Assembly: GCA_026996325.1 (NCBI GenBank) | Contig: JALWLU010000199.1 | Span: 1 to 33,076, forward strand | Length of the DNA stretch: 33,076 nucleotides | Direction of reading: 5' to 3' | Origin: Sulfurovum sp. | Lineage (GTDB): Bacteria; Campylobacterota; Campylobacteria; Campylobacterales; Sulfurovaceae | The notes under the pieces: model-generated | What the model saw: only the letters and a program-made list of their open reading frames with translations | What the model was told of the DNA's origin: nothing | The model's database searches: none | In this document: positions 1-9,903 of the stretch, in pieces | Layout: the number at the start of each line of letters is the position of its first letter | Position numbering within the stretch: position 1 is the first letter of the stretch | Program-made: the position numbers and the translations under genes

Positions 1-17
1 GATGCGGGATCTTAACT
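1..17. repeat. Partial copy of a REP-like dispersed repeat, truncated by the window edge
   Basis: gatgcgggatctt.ac.tc.att matches the copy at 11990-12012 (gatgcgggatcttgacatcgatt). Confidence 0.45.
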
Positions 18-44
18 TCAATTCCAGAGTGCCGTCAACGTTTA

Positions 45-301
45 CCCGCCTCCGTGGCTCCACTTCGTTACGACCCAGCCTGCGGTGGTTTCTCCGAGAC
101 AACACCTCCGGTTCCAAGCCTATGAACAAGAAGCAGTTCTTGTTCACTTAACGGCTTTCACAGTTTCGACGCGCAAATCAACACGCAGGTGTCGTTTGCT
201 TAACGGGATTGCCCGCCTCCGCGGCTACATTCACTTCGTTCATTCCGACCGCTTCGGTTTCGACGCTAAAATCGACACGCAGGTGTCGATTTTTACGCGT
301 C
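45..301 (-). repeat. Tandem cluster of modular hairpin elements (three hairpins with GCAG loops, CTGC on the minus strand, plus shared CGCCTCC-RCGG-like boxes)
   Basis: Hairpins TGAACAAGAA-GCAG-TTCTTGTTCA (123-146), GCAAATCAACAC-GCAG-GTGTCGTTTGC (173-199, imperfect), AAAATCGACAC-GCAG-GTGTCGATTTT (268-293); cccgcctccgtggct..cacttcgtt at 45-69 recurs as cccgcctccgcggct..cacttcgtt at 212-240. Confidence 0.65.
262..301 (-). terminator. Possible terminator hairpin directly after the LysM-3D stop codon
   Basis: 11-bp perfect stem with a 4-nt loop (268-293), extendable by GACGC/GCGTC (262-266/297-301); T-run on the 3' arm; stop TGA at 304-302. Confidence 0.4.
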
Positions 302-1504
302 TCACCAATAAATCACTACACTTCTTCGGCCCCATCTTAGGGCTTTTTTACGGTTGGTTCCCATGTAAATGTCTATACGTTTCTTGTAGCGCTTGTTCAT
401 CTTGTCACGCACGCGGTAGATACCTGGAAGACCGCCGATCTTCACTCTCGTACCGTTTTTCATACCATACTTGTAGAGCAGGTCACGGGAGACGGCGATC
501 ACCTTCATCCCCGGGCGCAGGCGGTTGTTCCATGCGGCAAGGAATGGAGTGCTGTCTGTCTGGTTACCGTGTGAGGAGTATGCTGTAGCGGTGACACGCA
601 GTTTATGCTTGCCAAACCCTCTAATGAATCTGTTCTTCTGCTTCTTGGCGAGCTTCTTCTTCGCTTCGGCTCTCTTTTTTGCCTTTTGCGCTGCGACCAC
701 ATAGGGCAGTGGCAGCTCCAGCACTTTCCCTTTTCGTATCTGTGCCGTGCTTTTGATCTTGTTGTATGCGGCAAGTTCTTTGGCATCCAGACCGAACTTC
801 TTTGCAATGTTCAGCAGGGTATCACCCTCTTTTACTGTATATGAAGCAGAAGCGATCGCATCGATCTTCTCCTGTTCGAATGGAAGCTTCAGCTTCTGTC
901 CGATGCGGAGCATATGCTTCTTCTTAAGTTCGTTGTGCTTCATAATATCATTGCTTTTAAGACCGAACATCAACGCTATCTTGCCAAGTGTATCACCCTT
1001 TTGCACCTTGTAGACACCCTCTTTTTGAATCGTTTCATGAGGCTGCCTCTTTTCTGCCGTCTTGGGAAGGGTCACTTCAATACTCTGATTACCTTCAACA
1101 ACCTTGACAATAGGCTCACGCTCCGCCCCGGGCCTGAACGGTGGCCTACTTATCTGTTTTTTCTCTTCTTGCATACGCATGGGGACGAGTTTTGGCAAAG
1201 AAACCTCACCGCCTGTAAAACGCTTTGGAGGACCAAACTCTTTGATGTAGCGGTTGAGCATATCCTCTGCGGATATCACTTTGAGATGAAGATTCTTTTT
1301 CGGGGCAGGAAGCTCTTTTTGAACAATCAGCTTCTGTTTGTTGGGGGTGTATTTGACCTCTTTGGCAACAAGCAGGCGGTTACTGTAGGGAGAGCACTCT
1401 TTCATCCCCGATACTATGACCCGGCACTCTATCGAACCCGCATACAGACTGACAGCCAGTATGCTTCCTGACAGCAGTGCGAGTCCAAGTATCCGTTTTG
1501 ACAT
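302..1504 (-). CDS. LysM-domain protein with C-terminal 3D-type domain (probable cell-wall associated or lytic protein)
   Basis: 400 aa; signal peptide-like N-terminus; two LysM motifs (YKVQKGDTLGKIALMFGL, YTVKEGDTLLNIAKKFGL); C-terminal VTATAYSS...RVRDKMNKRYKKRIDIYMG. Confidence 0.85.
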   Translation of the reverse strand: MSKRILGLALLSGSILAVSLYAGSIECRVIVSGMKECSPYSNRLLVAKEVKYTPNKQKLIVQKELPAPKKNLHLKVISAEDMLNRYIKEFGPPKRFTGGEVSLPKLVPMRMQEEKKQISRPPFRPGAEREPIVKVVEGNQSIEVTLPKTAEKRQPHETIQKEGVYKVQKGDTLGKIALMFGLKSNDIMKHNELKKKHMLRIGQKLKLPFEQEKIDAIASASYTVKEGDTLLNIAKKFGLDAKELAAYNKIKSTAQIRKGKVLELPLPYVVAAQKAKKRAEAKKKLAKKQKNRFIRGFGKHKLRVTATAYSSHGNQTDSTPFLAAWNNRLRPGMKVIAVSRDLLYKYGMKNGTRVKIGGLPGIYRVRDKMNKRYKKRIDIYMGTNRKKALRWGRRSVVIYW

Positions 1505-1519
1505 CTGCTTGCGTCGAAC

Positions 1520-2986
1520 CTACAGGAAGTTCAACATCTCCTCTTTGATATGCTCTTTCTCGACAACGACCGTGTGAACGATCGGTTTTTCAAAAAGCCC
1601 GCGTATCATCGGCGGCACCGTCACGTTCGCATGTTCCGCTACCCACTCGAGCGCTTCGATATCGCCCTCTACAGGGTGCCCCAGTGCCTTTGCAACCGTT
1701 GGCGAGAATTTTGTCCACTCGGCAGTCGAGTAGATGACTGTCGGCAGTGACTTCTCTCTGAGGCTCTCGTAGGCTTTGATACAGGTTGCCGTATGCGGAT
1801 CCATCATATAGCCCTTTTTGACATAACGGGCGATCTCGCTCTCACACTCCGCATCATCCGACCAGCTTGCCGCGAAGTCCTCCTGCAGCGAGGCTCTCTC
1901 CTCGTCCGTGAGTACAAACCTTCCCTCGCTTGCCAGGGCATCCATCAGCGCTTTGGTCCGTTCAGCACCGAACTTGTCGAACATAATACGCTCGATGTTG
2001 GAGCTTTTGAGAATGTCCATCGCCGGAGATTCCGTCAGTACCAGCTTTCTACCGTTAAGGTCATACTCACCCTTCTCTATCCAGTCGGTCAAAATGTTGT
2101 TAACATTGGAGCTGATAAGGATCTTCTCGATCGGCAGTCCCGCTTTCTTGGCGTAGTAGCCGCCAAGCGCGTTTCCGAAGTTGCCGCTTGGCACCACAAG
2201 ATAGATCTTCTCACCCATTGTAATCTTGCCGCAGCGCACCATCTCGAGGTAACTGTGGATATGGTAGATGATCTGGAAGATGATACGTCCGAAGTTCACG
2301 GAGTTGGCTGCAGAGAGTTTGATATTCTTTCTTTCAAGCTCCTCTTTGAAATCTTCGGAGGCAAGCAGCGCTTTGAGAGTGTTCTGCGTATCGTCAAAGT
2401 TGCCCTTGACGCCGATCACCTTAAGATTTGGCGCATCTTCAGTCACCATCTGCAGTCGCTGCACATCGGAGGTACCGCCCTCCGGGTAGAGGCAGGCTAC
2501 TTTCACGTTGGCCTGGTTTTTGAATGTCTCCAGTGTTGCAGGCCCCGTATCGCCGCTTGTAGCCGCCATAATAAGGTAGTTCTCATTACGCGCCTGTGCC
2601 AGCTTAGAGAGGATGTAGCCAAAGGGCTGCAGTGCCATATCTTTAAAGGCACGGGTCGGTCCGTGGTAGAGTTCGGAGACACAGCAGTCCTCTTCGATCT
2701 CACTCAGCGGTACGGGATCTTTGGGATCATCGAACGCATCGTAGCGGTCCAGTGCTGCCTGAAGCACCTCCCGGTCGATATCGATACCAAAGCTGGTCAG
2801 AAAATCCATCGCAAGCGTCTTGTAGTGGCTGTTTATATGATTTTCAAGAAAGGCTGCATCAAGTGTGGGCAGTGACTTTGGTACATAGAGTCCGCCAAAA
2901 CTTGCACTTGGGCTTAAGATCGCCTCAGAAAAGCTTACCGAAGCGGGCTTGACACCGTCGTTCCCGCGTGTTTCAATAAATTGCAT
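1520..2986 (-). CDS. thrC: Threonine synthase
   Basis: 488 aa; MQFIETRGNDGVKPASVSFSEAILSP N-terminus; GPTRAFKDMALQPFG PLP-lysine motif; AATSGDTGPA. Confidence 0.93.
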   Translation of the reverse strand: MQFIETRGNDGVKPASVSFSEAILSPSASFGGLYVPKSLPTLDAAFLENHINSHYKTLAMDFLTSFGIDIDREVLQAALDRYDAFDDPKDPVPLSEIEEDCCVSELYHGPTRAFKDMALQPFGYILSKLAQARNENYLIMAATSGDTGPATLETFKNQANVKVACLYPEGGTSDVQRLQMVTEDAPNLKVIGVKGNFDDTQNTLKALLASEDFKEELERKNIKLSAANSVNFGRIIFQIIYHIHSYLEMVRCGKITMGEKIYLVVPSGNFGNALGGYYAKKAGLPIEKILISSNVNNILTDWIEKGEYDLNGRKLVLTESPAMDILKSSNIERIMFDKFGAERTKALMDALASEGRFVLTDEERASLQEDFAASWSDDAECESEIARYVKKGYMMDPHTATCIKAYESLREKSLPTVIYSTAEWTKFSPTVAKALGHPVEGDIEALEWVAEHANVTVPPMIRGLFEKPIVHTVVVEKEHIKEEMLNFL

Positions 2987-3075
2987 CTATCATCCTGTTA
3001 TCGAGTGTAGTTGCCGCAATTATAGCCAAAAAAGCATAAGGGGACTACCTTCTGCAGCTCGCTGGACCCCTCTGC

Positions 3076-4263
3076 CTACTGCTTTTTTAGTTTGATAAGA
3101 TAGAAATCCTTTGCCAGTCTGAAACTCTCCGTCTCTCCTACAATAATCATGCTTCTGTCACTCATACGTGCCACGCCATGCCCGACATCTTTGCGTTCAC
3201 CGCCAAAGACATGTGACCAGATCAGCTCGCCGCGCCTGTCCAGCGCCAGTGCATAGAGGCTGTGGTTCCCTTTGCCCAATGTATTGGTACCGCCAACGAG
3301 CATGAAGCCGCCCTCAGCCGTTGTCGCTACGGCATTACCGTACTCATAGTACTTGAAACCGTAGATCTTGTGCCAGATCGTCTTTCCTTTGGCGTCTATC
3401 TTCATCACCGTCAGGTCGCTCTGGGAACTACCGTAGGAGCGTGTACTGCCGATGGCAACGATGCCGTTGTCGATCGTGGGCGTTACGCCGTTTAGCATAT
3501 CTTCATGCGTCTCGCCAAAGGTTTTCGTCCAGCGCACCTTTCCGTTCTGGTCCATCTGCATAATGAGAAAGTCCGAGTCGCCGCTGTACTCCATCTCACG
3601 GTACCCAACCAGCACCATCTTCCCGTCACGTGTACGGGTCAGCGCCGTTGCCGCATCGGCTTTCTCTCCCCCTACCGTATGGGCATGAAGCAGTTTACCG
3701 TTTGCATCAAGCCGTGCGATGTAAATGTCCTTGTCCCTTGCGCCGTAGGATTCTGTCGCACCAACAAGCAGTATCCCGCCGTCATCGGTACCTGCAATGC
3801 CGCCGGCATATTCGTCTCTGTCACCGCCAAGGGTCGTCTCCCAGAGTTTCTTTCCGTCCAGTGAGATTTTGGCGACATAAAGATCGTAGGCGTAGGCTTT
3901 TGAAAACGATTTGGTACGCCCCAGCACAACGATATTCCCATCCGCCGTTCTGGCGATTGCCCTGCCTTCGTCCTTCTTTTTGCCTCCCAGCCAGAGCCGC
4001 CACTTCATCTCTCCGTTCGCACTCATCCGTGTCACACACACATCACTGCGCTGTGCCCCGTACGATTTGCAGGTCCCGACAATGGCACTCTCACCATTTT
4101 CAAGCGCAACGATGCCATAGGCGACATCATCCTCTTTGCCGCCGTAGATCTTCTGCCAGACATCAACATACGCCTCTTTTTTCACCTTTTTAACCGGTGC
4201 GGCTGCACAGAGATTTACTACCGTACCCAACAGAGCAGTTATCAGCATGGATTTTTTAAGCAT
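3076..4263 (-). CDS. Secreted beta-propeller-like repeat protein (about seven ~50-aa repeats)
   Basis: 395 aa; signal peptide; recurrent G(G)xxxDxAxxIxxTxDGGxxxxGxTxSxGxxxxDxYxxKxDxxGxxxW. Confidence 0.75.
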   Translation of the reverse strand: MLKKSMLITALLGTVVNLCAAAPVKKVKKEAYVDVWQKIYGGKEDDVAYGIVALENGESAIVGTCKSYGAQRSDVCVTRMSANGEMKWRLWLGGKKKDEGRAIARTADGNIVVLGRTKSFSKAYAYDLYVAKISLDGKKLWETTLGGDRDEYAGGIAGTDDGGILLVGATESYGARDKDIYIARLDANGKLLHAHTVGGEKADAATALTRTRDGKMVLVGYREMEYSGDSDFLIMQMDQNGKVRWTKTFGETHEDMLNGVTPTIDNGIVAIGSTRSYGSSQSDLTVMKIDAKGKTIWHKIYGFKYYEYGNAVATTAEGGFMLVGGTNTLGKGNHSLYALALDRRGELIWSHVFGGERKDVGHGVARMSDRSMIIVGETESFRLAKDFYLIKLKKQ

Positions 4264-4314
4264 ATATTTTCCTTATAATATTTGATCGTTTGATTTTATT
4301 ATACTGAATTTCCA

Positions 4315-7185
4315 TTACAATGGCGTGTCATGCTCTTTCAAAAAGGCAATAAACTCCTGTTCCGGCATTGGACGTGCAAAATAGTAGCCCTGTCCCAGGT
4401 CACAGCCGTATGTTTTGAGAAAACTCTCCTGGTTATGGTTCTCGATTCCCTCTGCAACCACCTGGTAACCAAGACTCTTTGAGAGTGCAATGATCGCTTT
4501 GCAGACTTCCGCGTCGTGCATATTTTCCGGAAGCTCTGTAATAAATGATCTGTCAATTTTGACCGTATCAAGCGGCAATGCTTTCATATAGCTCATCGAA
4601 GAGTAACCTGTCCCAAAATCATCGATCGCAATACGGCACCCCAGTTTTCTAAGGTCTTCCAGAATCATCATATTGGTGGTAGAGTACTCCATGATGAAAC
4701 GTTCAGTAATCTCTATTTCAAGTGTTTGGGCAGCAATACCGGTTCGCTTTAAAATAGTTTGAAGGTTTTCCAGAAACGCGTCGTCTCTGAACTGGACGGC
4801 AGAAAGATTGACTGCGAGTGTTTCAGGAGCACATCCCGCCTGCTGCATCCTTGCCTGGGCAAGACAAGCTTCCTCAAGTACATAGTAGCCGATCTGCACG
4901 ATCATACCCGTCTCTTCCGCAATCGAGATAAAGGCATCGGGGTTGACGGTTCCCAGCTTCTTGTTTTTCCAGCGCAACAGCACTTCTGTTCCGGTTACTT
5001 TATGCGTATAGAGGTCGTATTGCGGCTGAAAAACCAGTGAAAACTCCTTACGTTCAATAGCGTGGGACATCTCCTGTTCCATATCAAGTCGTGCCTTGAC
5101 ATCGAGTGAGAGCTGTCTATTGTAGAACTGATAGTTATCCTTTCCGTATTCCTTTGCCGCATACATCGCCGAATCGGCAAATTTGATGATCTCGAACTTT
5201 TTCCTCGTATCGTCCGGATAGATCACAATCCCTATACTTGCCGTAGTATTCAAAGCGTAGTTGAATACCTTAACCGGTTCCCGGATAAGTGAGAGTATCG
5301 TTTCGGCAATACCCGCTGCCTCTTCCCTCCCCTCTTTAAGACGTGCCATAATGACAAACTCATCACCACCGATCCTTGCAAAGAGCATATCATCACTCAA
5401 TACATTCCGGATACGGTTTGAGAGCTCTTTGAGCATTGCATCACCGATGGTATGCCCCAAAGTATCATTGATCACCTTGAATCGGTCAAGGTCAATGAAG
5501 TAGACAGCGACTTTTTCATGGGAGGCGTCAGCCAGTGAAAGAAAATCTTTGATGCGAAGGTCAAAGTAAGCCCTGTTGGGTAGTTTTGTCAAACTGTCAT
5601 GGTATGCTAAAAACTCAGCCCGCTCCTGTGTAGCAATGATCTCCTGTAAATCGGTATAGATTGCAATGAAGTTTTCTATCTCGCCTTTTTCATCTTTGAC
5701 GATGGTAAGGGTAAGCCAGATAGGAAGCACCGTACCATCTTTGGCCTGATTGTGCAGCTTGCCTGACCACCGGTCCTTTGTAATCAACTGATTCCACATT
5801 TGACGGTAGAAGTAGTCATCCTCCTCAAGTGTTTTCACCACCATCGGCTTGCTTCCCAGAAGCTCCTCCTCGCTGTACCCGAACATGTTGACAAAAGCGG
5901 GGTTGACAGAGAGAATCCGTTTCTCTCTGTCGGTGATCAGAACACCGTCTCCCATGGTCTCATACACTGCGGCAGCCTGTTTTAATCGCTGCTGCTGCTC
6001 TTTATAGGCAGTAATATCGAGTTTGACGGCAAGATACTGCACCAGCTCTCCCTCCATAATAACAGGAATAATGGAGACCTTTTCATACAAAAGCGTACCG
6101 TTTTTTCTACGGTTGATAAGTTCCCCTTGCCATATCTCCCCTCGGCCGATCACCTCATTCATCTCATCGTATACGTCTCTTGGCATCAAGCCTGATTGGA
6201 GGATGTTGGGATCCTTCCCTATCACCTCTTCCTTGCTATATCCGGAACGCTTTTCAAACGCTTCATTGACATACTCAATGTGTCTTTGGGGATCGGTCAG
6301 CATAATCGCATTGTCACTGTTCTCGATGGCATAGCGGAACGCCTGAAGTTCACGTGTATTCTGCCGGATACGGCGGTAACTGAAGATCAGAAGTGCAAGA
6401 ATCACAAAGGCAAAACTGAAGAGTCCAAACGCAATATCTTCCTGATAATGCCTGTCTCGGTTGTACTCTTTGGTCAATGACACCAAAAGATTCTCAATTC
6501 TTTCACGCAGCGGAATTTCTTGTGCTGCTTGCTGAGTCTCTTTCACCCTCTCCACATCTCGCAGAAACTGTCTGCTGTGTTGGATAAAGTAGCCAAGCCT
6601 GTTCTCTTTGCTCACGCTTGGAGAAAGGGTATCGAGCAAACGGCTGACCTTTTGGACATCATAGGGAATGTTCATCACAATTTGGCTGATGGCGAAAAAA
6701 ATTTTGTCTACCAGTACAGATTCGTAGCTCCTCTCTTTCAGTGTTTTCTCCAGCGTCTTTCGCATATCGTAAAGAAAATGCAGCGAATTTGTCACACGGG
6801 CGTTGAGTGCTTTGAAATCTTCGAAATAGACTTTTTTCTTTTTATAGGTTTCCGCAATCTCTTTGATATTTTTTTGAACCTCTCTACCGTACTCCGCTTC
6901 ACTGTTTCGATGCTGAAGCCGTGCCAGCAGTAATTCAAATCTATTTTCAAGCATTGCTGTTTTGTCATAATCGATATAACGGTAGAGTTGGGAAAAATAG
7001 TTGTCCAGTTTGTAATCGAGTATACGCATCTCGTCGAGTACCTGGTGGTATTCGGCATAGTGTTTGATATCATGGTTGATCTTGACAAGGTATCCTGCCA
7101 GCCCCAGAAGCAGGAGGAAAAAGAAGCTCAGCAGTAGGCTGAAACGGTCCGTACGTTTCTGCCAGTTACCAAGCCTCTGCTTCAT
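4315..7185 (-). CDS. Membrane PAS-PAS-GGDEF-EAL protein (c-di-GMP turnover)
   Basis: 956 aa; N-terminal TM segment, periplasmic region and second TM; PAS motifs; ARIGGDEFVIM; EAL-domain GTEVLLRW (EVL) and DDFGTGYSS. Confidence 0.9.
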   Translation of the reverse strand: MKQRLGNWQKRTDRFSLLLSFFFLLLLGLAGYLVKINHDIKHYAEYHQVLDEMRILDYKLDNYFSQLYRYIDYDKTAMLENRFELLLARLQHRNSEAEYGREVQKNIKEIAETYKKKKVYFEDFKALNARVTNSLHFLYDMRKTLEKTLKERSYESVLVDKIFFAISQIVMNIPYDVQKVSRLLDTLSPSVSKENRLGYFIQHSRQFLRDVERVKETQQAAQEIPLRERIENLLVSLTKEYNRDRHYQEDIAFGLFSFAFVILALLIFSYRRIRQNTRELQAFRYAIENSDNAIMLTDPQRHIEYVNEAFEKRSGYSKEEVIGKDPNILQSGLMPRDVYDEMNEVIGRGEIWQGELINRRKNGTLLYEKVSIIPVIMEGELVQYLAVKLDITAYKEQQQRLKQAAAVYETMGDGVLITDREKRILSVNPAFVNMFGYSEEELLGSKPMVVKTLEEDDYFYRQMWNQLITKDRWSGKLHNQAKDGTVLPIWLTLTIVKDEKGEIENFIAIYTDLQEIIATQERAEFLAYHDSLTKLPNRAYFDLRIKDFLSLADASHEKVAVYFIDLDRFKVINDTLGHTIGDAMLKELSNRIRNVLSDDMLFARIGGDEFVIMARLKEGREEAAGIAETILSLIREPVKVFNYALNTTASIGIVIYPDDTRKKFEIIKFADSAMYAAKEYGKDNYQFYNRQLSLDVKARLDMEQEMSHAIERKEFSLVFQPQYDLYTHKVTGTEVLLRWKNKKLGTVNPDAFISIAEETGMIVQIGYYVLEEACLAQARMQQAGCAPETLAVNLSAVQFRDDAFLENLQTILKRTGIAAQTLEIEITERFIMEYSTTNMMILEDLRKLGCRIAIDDFGTGYSSMSYMKALPLDTVKIDRSFITELPENMHDAEVCKAIIALSKSLGYQVVAEGIENHNQESFLKTYGCDLGQGYYFARPMPEQEFIAFLKEHDTPL

Positions 7186-8102
7186 GGGTTGGCCTTTTGT
7201 GTCTGGGGAAGTGTACCGTTGAGTGTTTCAAGGAATGCAACAATTGCATCAATCTCCTCAGGCTCCATATATCTTCCAAGCTGATACTGGGTCATGAAGC
7301 TCACAGCATCTCTCAGTTTTGTAAAACGGCCGTCGTGCATATAGGGTGCCGTTCTGGCAACATTACGCAGAGATGGGACTTTGAAGACATATTTGTCCTC
7401 TTCTCTTCCCGTCACATTATAACGTCCAAGGTCTGGACTGTTGGCATCTTTATAGACACCGAACTTGTTGTAGAGGTTCCCGCCGACATTGACACCGTTG
7501 TGACAGAGAATGCACCCCTTCTCTTTAAAAAGCGCATATCCCCGCCTCGCCTCTTCACTGATAGCATTTTTATCACCCTTGAGATAACGGTCAAAAGGTC
7601 CATTTGGCGTTATCAGGGTTTTTTCATACTCCGCAATGGCATCTGCAATATTCTCTTTGGTGATACCGTCAGCATACGCTTTTTCAAAAGCATGTCGGTA
7701 TGCCCGGTACTGTTTCAACTTCAGTACGAGCTCGTCAAGATCCTGTCCCATCTCCTTGGGGTTTCGGATGGGATCTTTCACCTGGGCCTTCAAATCAGGT
7801 GCACGGCCGTCCCAGAACTGACGGAAATTGAACACGGCATTGAGTACCGTCGGTGCGTTCATACTTCCTCTTGCACCACCTATCCCGAACGAATACTGAA
7901 GTCCGTCATCCCCACCCTCTGCAATCACATGGCAGGTTGCACACGATATGGTATTGTCCTTAGAGAGCAAAGGGTCGGAAAAGAGCTTTTCTCCCAATGC
8001 TGCCTTTTTGGGATCTACATCCATCTTCTCCGGTATGGGTCTGATCGAGCCTGCCTCTATCAGACTTGCACAAAGCAGGAGAAAAACCATACGCAGCATC
8101 AT
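7182..8102 (-). CDS. Diheme cytochrome c peroxidase family protein
   Basis: 306 aa; signal peptide; two CxxCH motifs (CATCH, CILCH); FWDGRAPDLKAQVKDPIRNPKEMGQ; APYMHDGRF. Confidence 0.9.
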   Translation of the reverse strand: MMLRMVFLLLCASLIEAGSIRPIPEKMDVDPKKAALGEKLFSDPLLSKDNTISCATCHVIAEGGDDGLQYSFGIGGARGSMNAPTVLNAVFNFRQFWDGRAPDLKAQVKDPIRNPKEMGQDLDELVLKLKQYRAYRHAFEKAYADGITKENIADAIAEYEKTLITPNGPFDRYLKGDKNAISEEARRGYALFKEKGCILCHNGVNVGGNLYNKFGVYKDANSPDLGRYNVTGREEDKYVFKVPSLRNVARTAPYMHDGRFTKLRDAVSFMTQYQLGRYMEPEEIDAIVAFLETLNGTLPQTQKANP

Positions 8103-8108
8103 GCACGC

Positions 8109-8960
8109 CTAAAGCTCAATACAGGTACCCACACCTGAACTAGTCAATATTTCAAGCAGCAGCGAATGCTCTACACGCCCGTCGATAATGTGTGCTTTCT
8201 TCACCCCGCCGCGCAGTGCCTCAATGCAGGCATCGACCTTGGGTACCATTCCTCCGCTGATCGTTCCGTCTGCCTTGAGGGCTTCGGTCTTGGCAATATC
8301 AAGATTGGTGATGAGTTTCCCCTCTTTGTCAAGCACACCTGCGGTATCGGTCAGAAAGAGGATCTTTCGCGCCTCAAGTGCTACTGCGATCTGACTGGCA
8401 GCGAGGTCTGCGTTGATGTTGAACCCCGGATGGCCGATGGTGCTACTTGAAGCAATAGGGGCGATGACCGGCACGAAGCCGTCATCGATGATGTTGTCGA
8501 CAATCTCGGGATTGACCTGCTCGATGATACCGGTGTAACCGAAGTTATCGAAATCTTTGGGGCGCGCTTCGAGAAATTTGGCATCTTTGCCCGAAATACC
8601 GATCGCCTTGCCGCCGTGGTTGTTCAAAAGCGAAACGATCTCTTTGTTGATCTCGCCGCTGAGTACCATCTCGGCAATACGCATGACCGCCTTTGTCGTC
8701 ACACGCTGACCATCCACGAATTCCGTCTCCACACCAAGGTCGGCAAGCAGGTCGGTAATGCTCTTGCCTCCGCCATGGACAATAATGGGCTTCATGCCCA
8801 CCAGGTGCAGCAGTACAATATCCTGTGCGAACTGCTCTTTGAGCTCCGGTGATGTCTGTGCCGAACCGCCGTATTTGATGACAATCTTTTCATTGGAAAA
8901 TTTCTTGATGAACGGCAGTGCGTCCAGGAGGGTCTTGACCACTTCGATCTTACTCTTCAT
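8109..8960 (-). CDS. argB: Acetylglutamate kinase
   Basis: IVIKYGGSAQ...IIVHGGGKSI...; preferred start MKSKIEVV at 8960 rather than the ORF-track start 9011. Confidence 0.92.
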   Translation of the reverse strand: MKSKIEVVKTLLDALPFIKKFSNEKIVIKYGGSAQTSPELKEQFAQDIVLLHLVGMKPIIVHGGGKSITDLLADLGVETEFVDGQRVTTKAVMRIAEMVLSGEINKEIVSLLNNHGGKAIGISGKDAKFLEARPKDFDNFGYTGIIEQVNPEIVDNIIDDGFVPVIAPIASSSTIGHPGFNINADLAASQIAVALEARKILFLTDTAGVLDKEGKLITNLDIAKTEALKADGTISGGMVPKVDACIEALRGGVKKAHIIDGRVEHSLLLEILTSSGVGTCIEL

Positions 8961-9873
8961 GCAATTCCTTATATTTTTTAATATATGAGTCGATGCTTTG
9001 CAATACTGCATCTTCGATCTCTAATTTTAACCTCATTTGGACGATAGATAACTTAAATTTATCCATTTTCACTGCATCTTTCTGCGTTACAAGCAACGCG
9101 TCCGCACCGGTCTCTCTCATCTTCTCTTCCAGCTGACGCTCATCGAAGTAAGCATGGTCTTCAAGATATAACCTACCAACTATATTTTTAGGCAGGTACG
9201 GCTCAAGACGTGAGGGATTTGCAATGGCCGTTGCCAGCAGCAGCTTCCCTTCGAAGGGATCAAACTGCACTACCCTTTTAAAGTCGCGCTCCTCCTGCAA
9301 TACACTGTGGGCAAAGCGTTCGGAAAAGGCAAACTCCCGCAGCGGTCCGGCAGGAAACGGCAGCGTATTGGGAATGGAGGAGGGCTTTAGAAGAATATCA
9401 TATTTTTCAATATCAACACGATTAAAGCCATCATCTAGTATGATCACTTCCGCCCCGTTTGCTTTTGCAAGCGCAATCGCCTCCTCTCTCTTTTCAGCAA
9501 CGATCACCGAAGCGTTGGGCAGCGACTGTGCCATCAGCATCGGCTCATCCCCGCTTTTTTTGACATCGACAAGCACTTCACCGCTTCGGCTGACCTCCAC
9601 CAACCCCCTGCTCTGCCTTCCATACCCCCGTGAGATCACAGCGACATTCTCGTAGCGTGATGCGAGCGCAATGACAAAGGGGGTCTTCCCGCTGCCTCCA
9701 ACCACCAGATTGCCCACGGAGACAATGGGCAGACCAAAGTCCCTCCTTCCTGCAGCAAGCCGCCTAATCAACATATAGCCGCCATACAGCAGCGAAAACG
9801 GCGCCATCAGCGCTATCAGCAGATAGTCCAGCCCTTTGGGATGATAATACAACCGCTCAAAAAACCGCTTCAA
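8950..9873 (-). CDS. lpxK: Tetraacyldisaccharide 4'-kinase
   Basis: 307 aa; PIVSVGNLVVGGSGKTPFV; ILDDGFNR; likely TTG start at 9873 with GGAG upstream; overlaps argB start. Confidence 0.88.
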   Translation of the reverse strand: MKRFFERLYYHPKGLDYLLIALMAPFSLLYGGYMLIRRLAAGRRDFGLPIVSVGNLVVGGSGKTPFVIALASRYENVAVISRGYGRQSRGLVEVSRSGEVLVDVKKSGDEPMLMAQSLPNASVIVAEKREEAIALAKANGAEVIILDDGFNRVDIEKYDILLKPSSIPNTLPFPAGPLREFAFSERFAHSVLQEERDFKRVVQFDPFEGKLLLATAIANPSRLEPYLPKNIVGRLYLEDHAYFDERQLEEKMRETGADALLVTQKDAVKMDKFKLSIVQMRLKLEIEDAVLQSIDSYIKKYKELHEE

Positions 9874-9903
9874 CCCAACTCCATATTTAAAAATATCACG
9901 ATT

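Noticed and set aside
150-220. attC/integron-like core sites (GTTAAGC and GTTAAGT on the minus strand fit GTTRRRY)
   Set aside because: No matching inverted RYYYAAC partner with R''-L''/L'-R' architecture, no cassette ORFs and no integrase in the window; a 7-nt degenerate match is weak. Worth revisiting only if the element proves multi-copy.
85-588. 167-aa plus-strand ORF
   Set aside because: Runs through the hairpin repeat cluster and antisense to the LysM-3D gene; no recognisable protein features.
1793-2875. 360-aa plus-strand ORF
   Set aside because: Antisense to thrC, which has strong motif support.
4960-4985. EVL instead of EAL in the 4315-7185 protein as evidence of an inactive phosphodiesterase
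   Set aside because: The catalytic Glu is retained and other EAL-domain motifs (DDFGTGYSS) are intact; E-V-L variants are common, so no inactivity claim is justified.
7197-8138. 313-aa plus-strand ORF
   Set aside because: Antisense to the diheme peroxidase gene, which has two CxxCH motifs.
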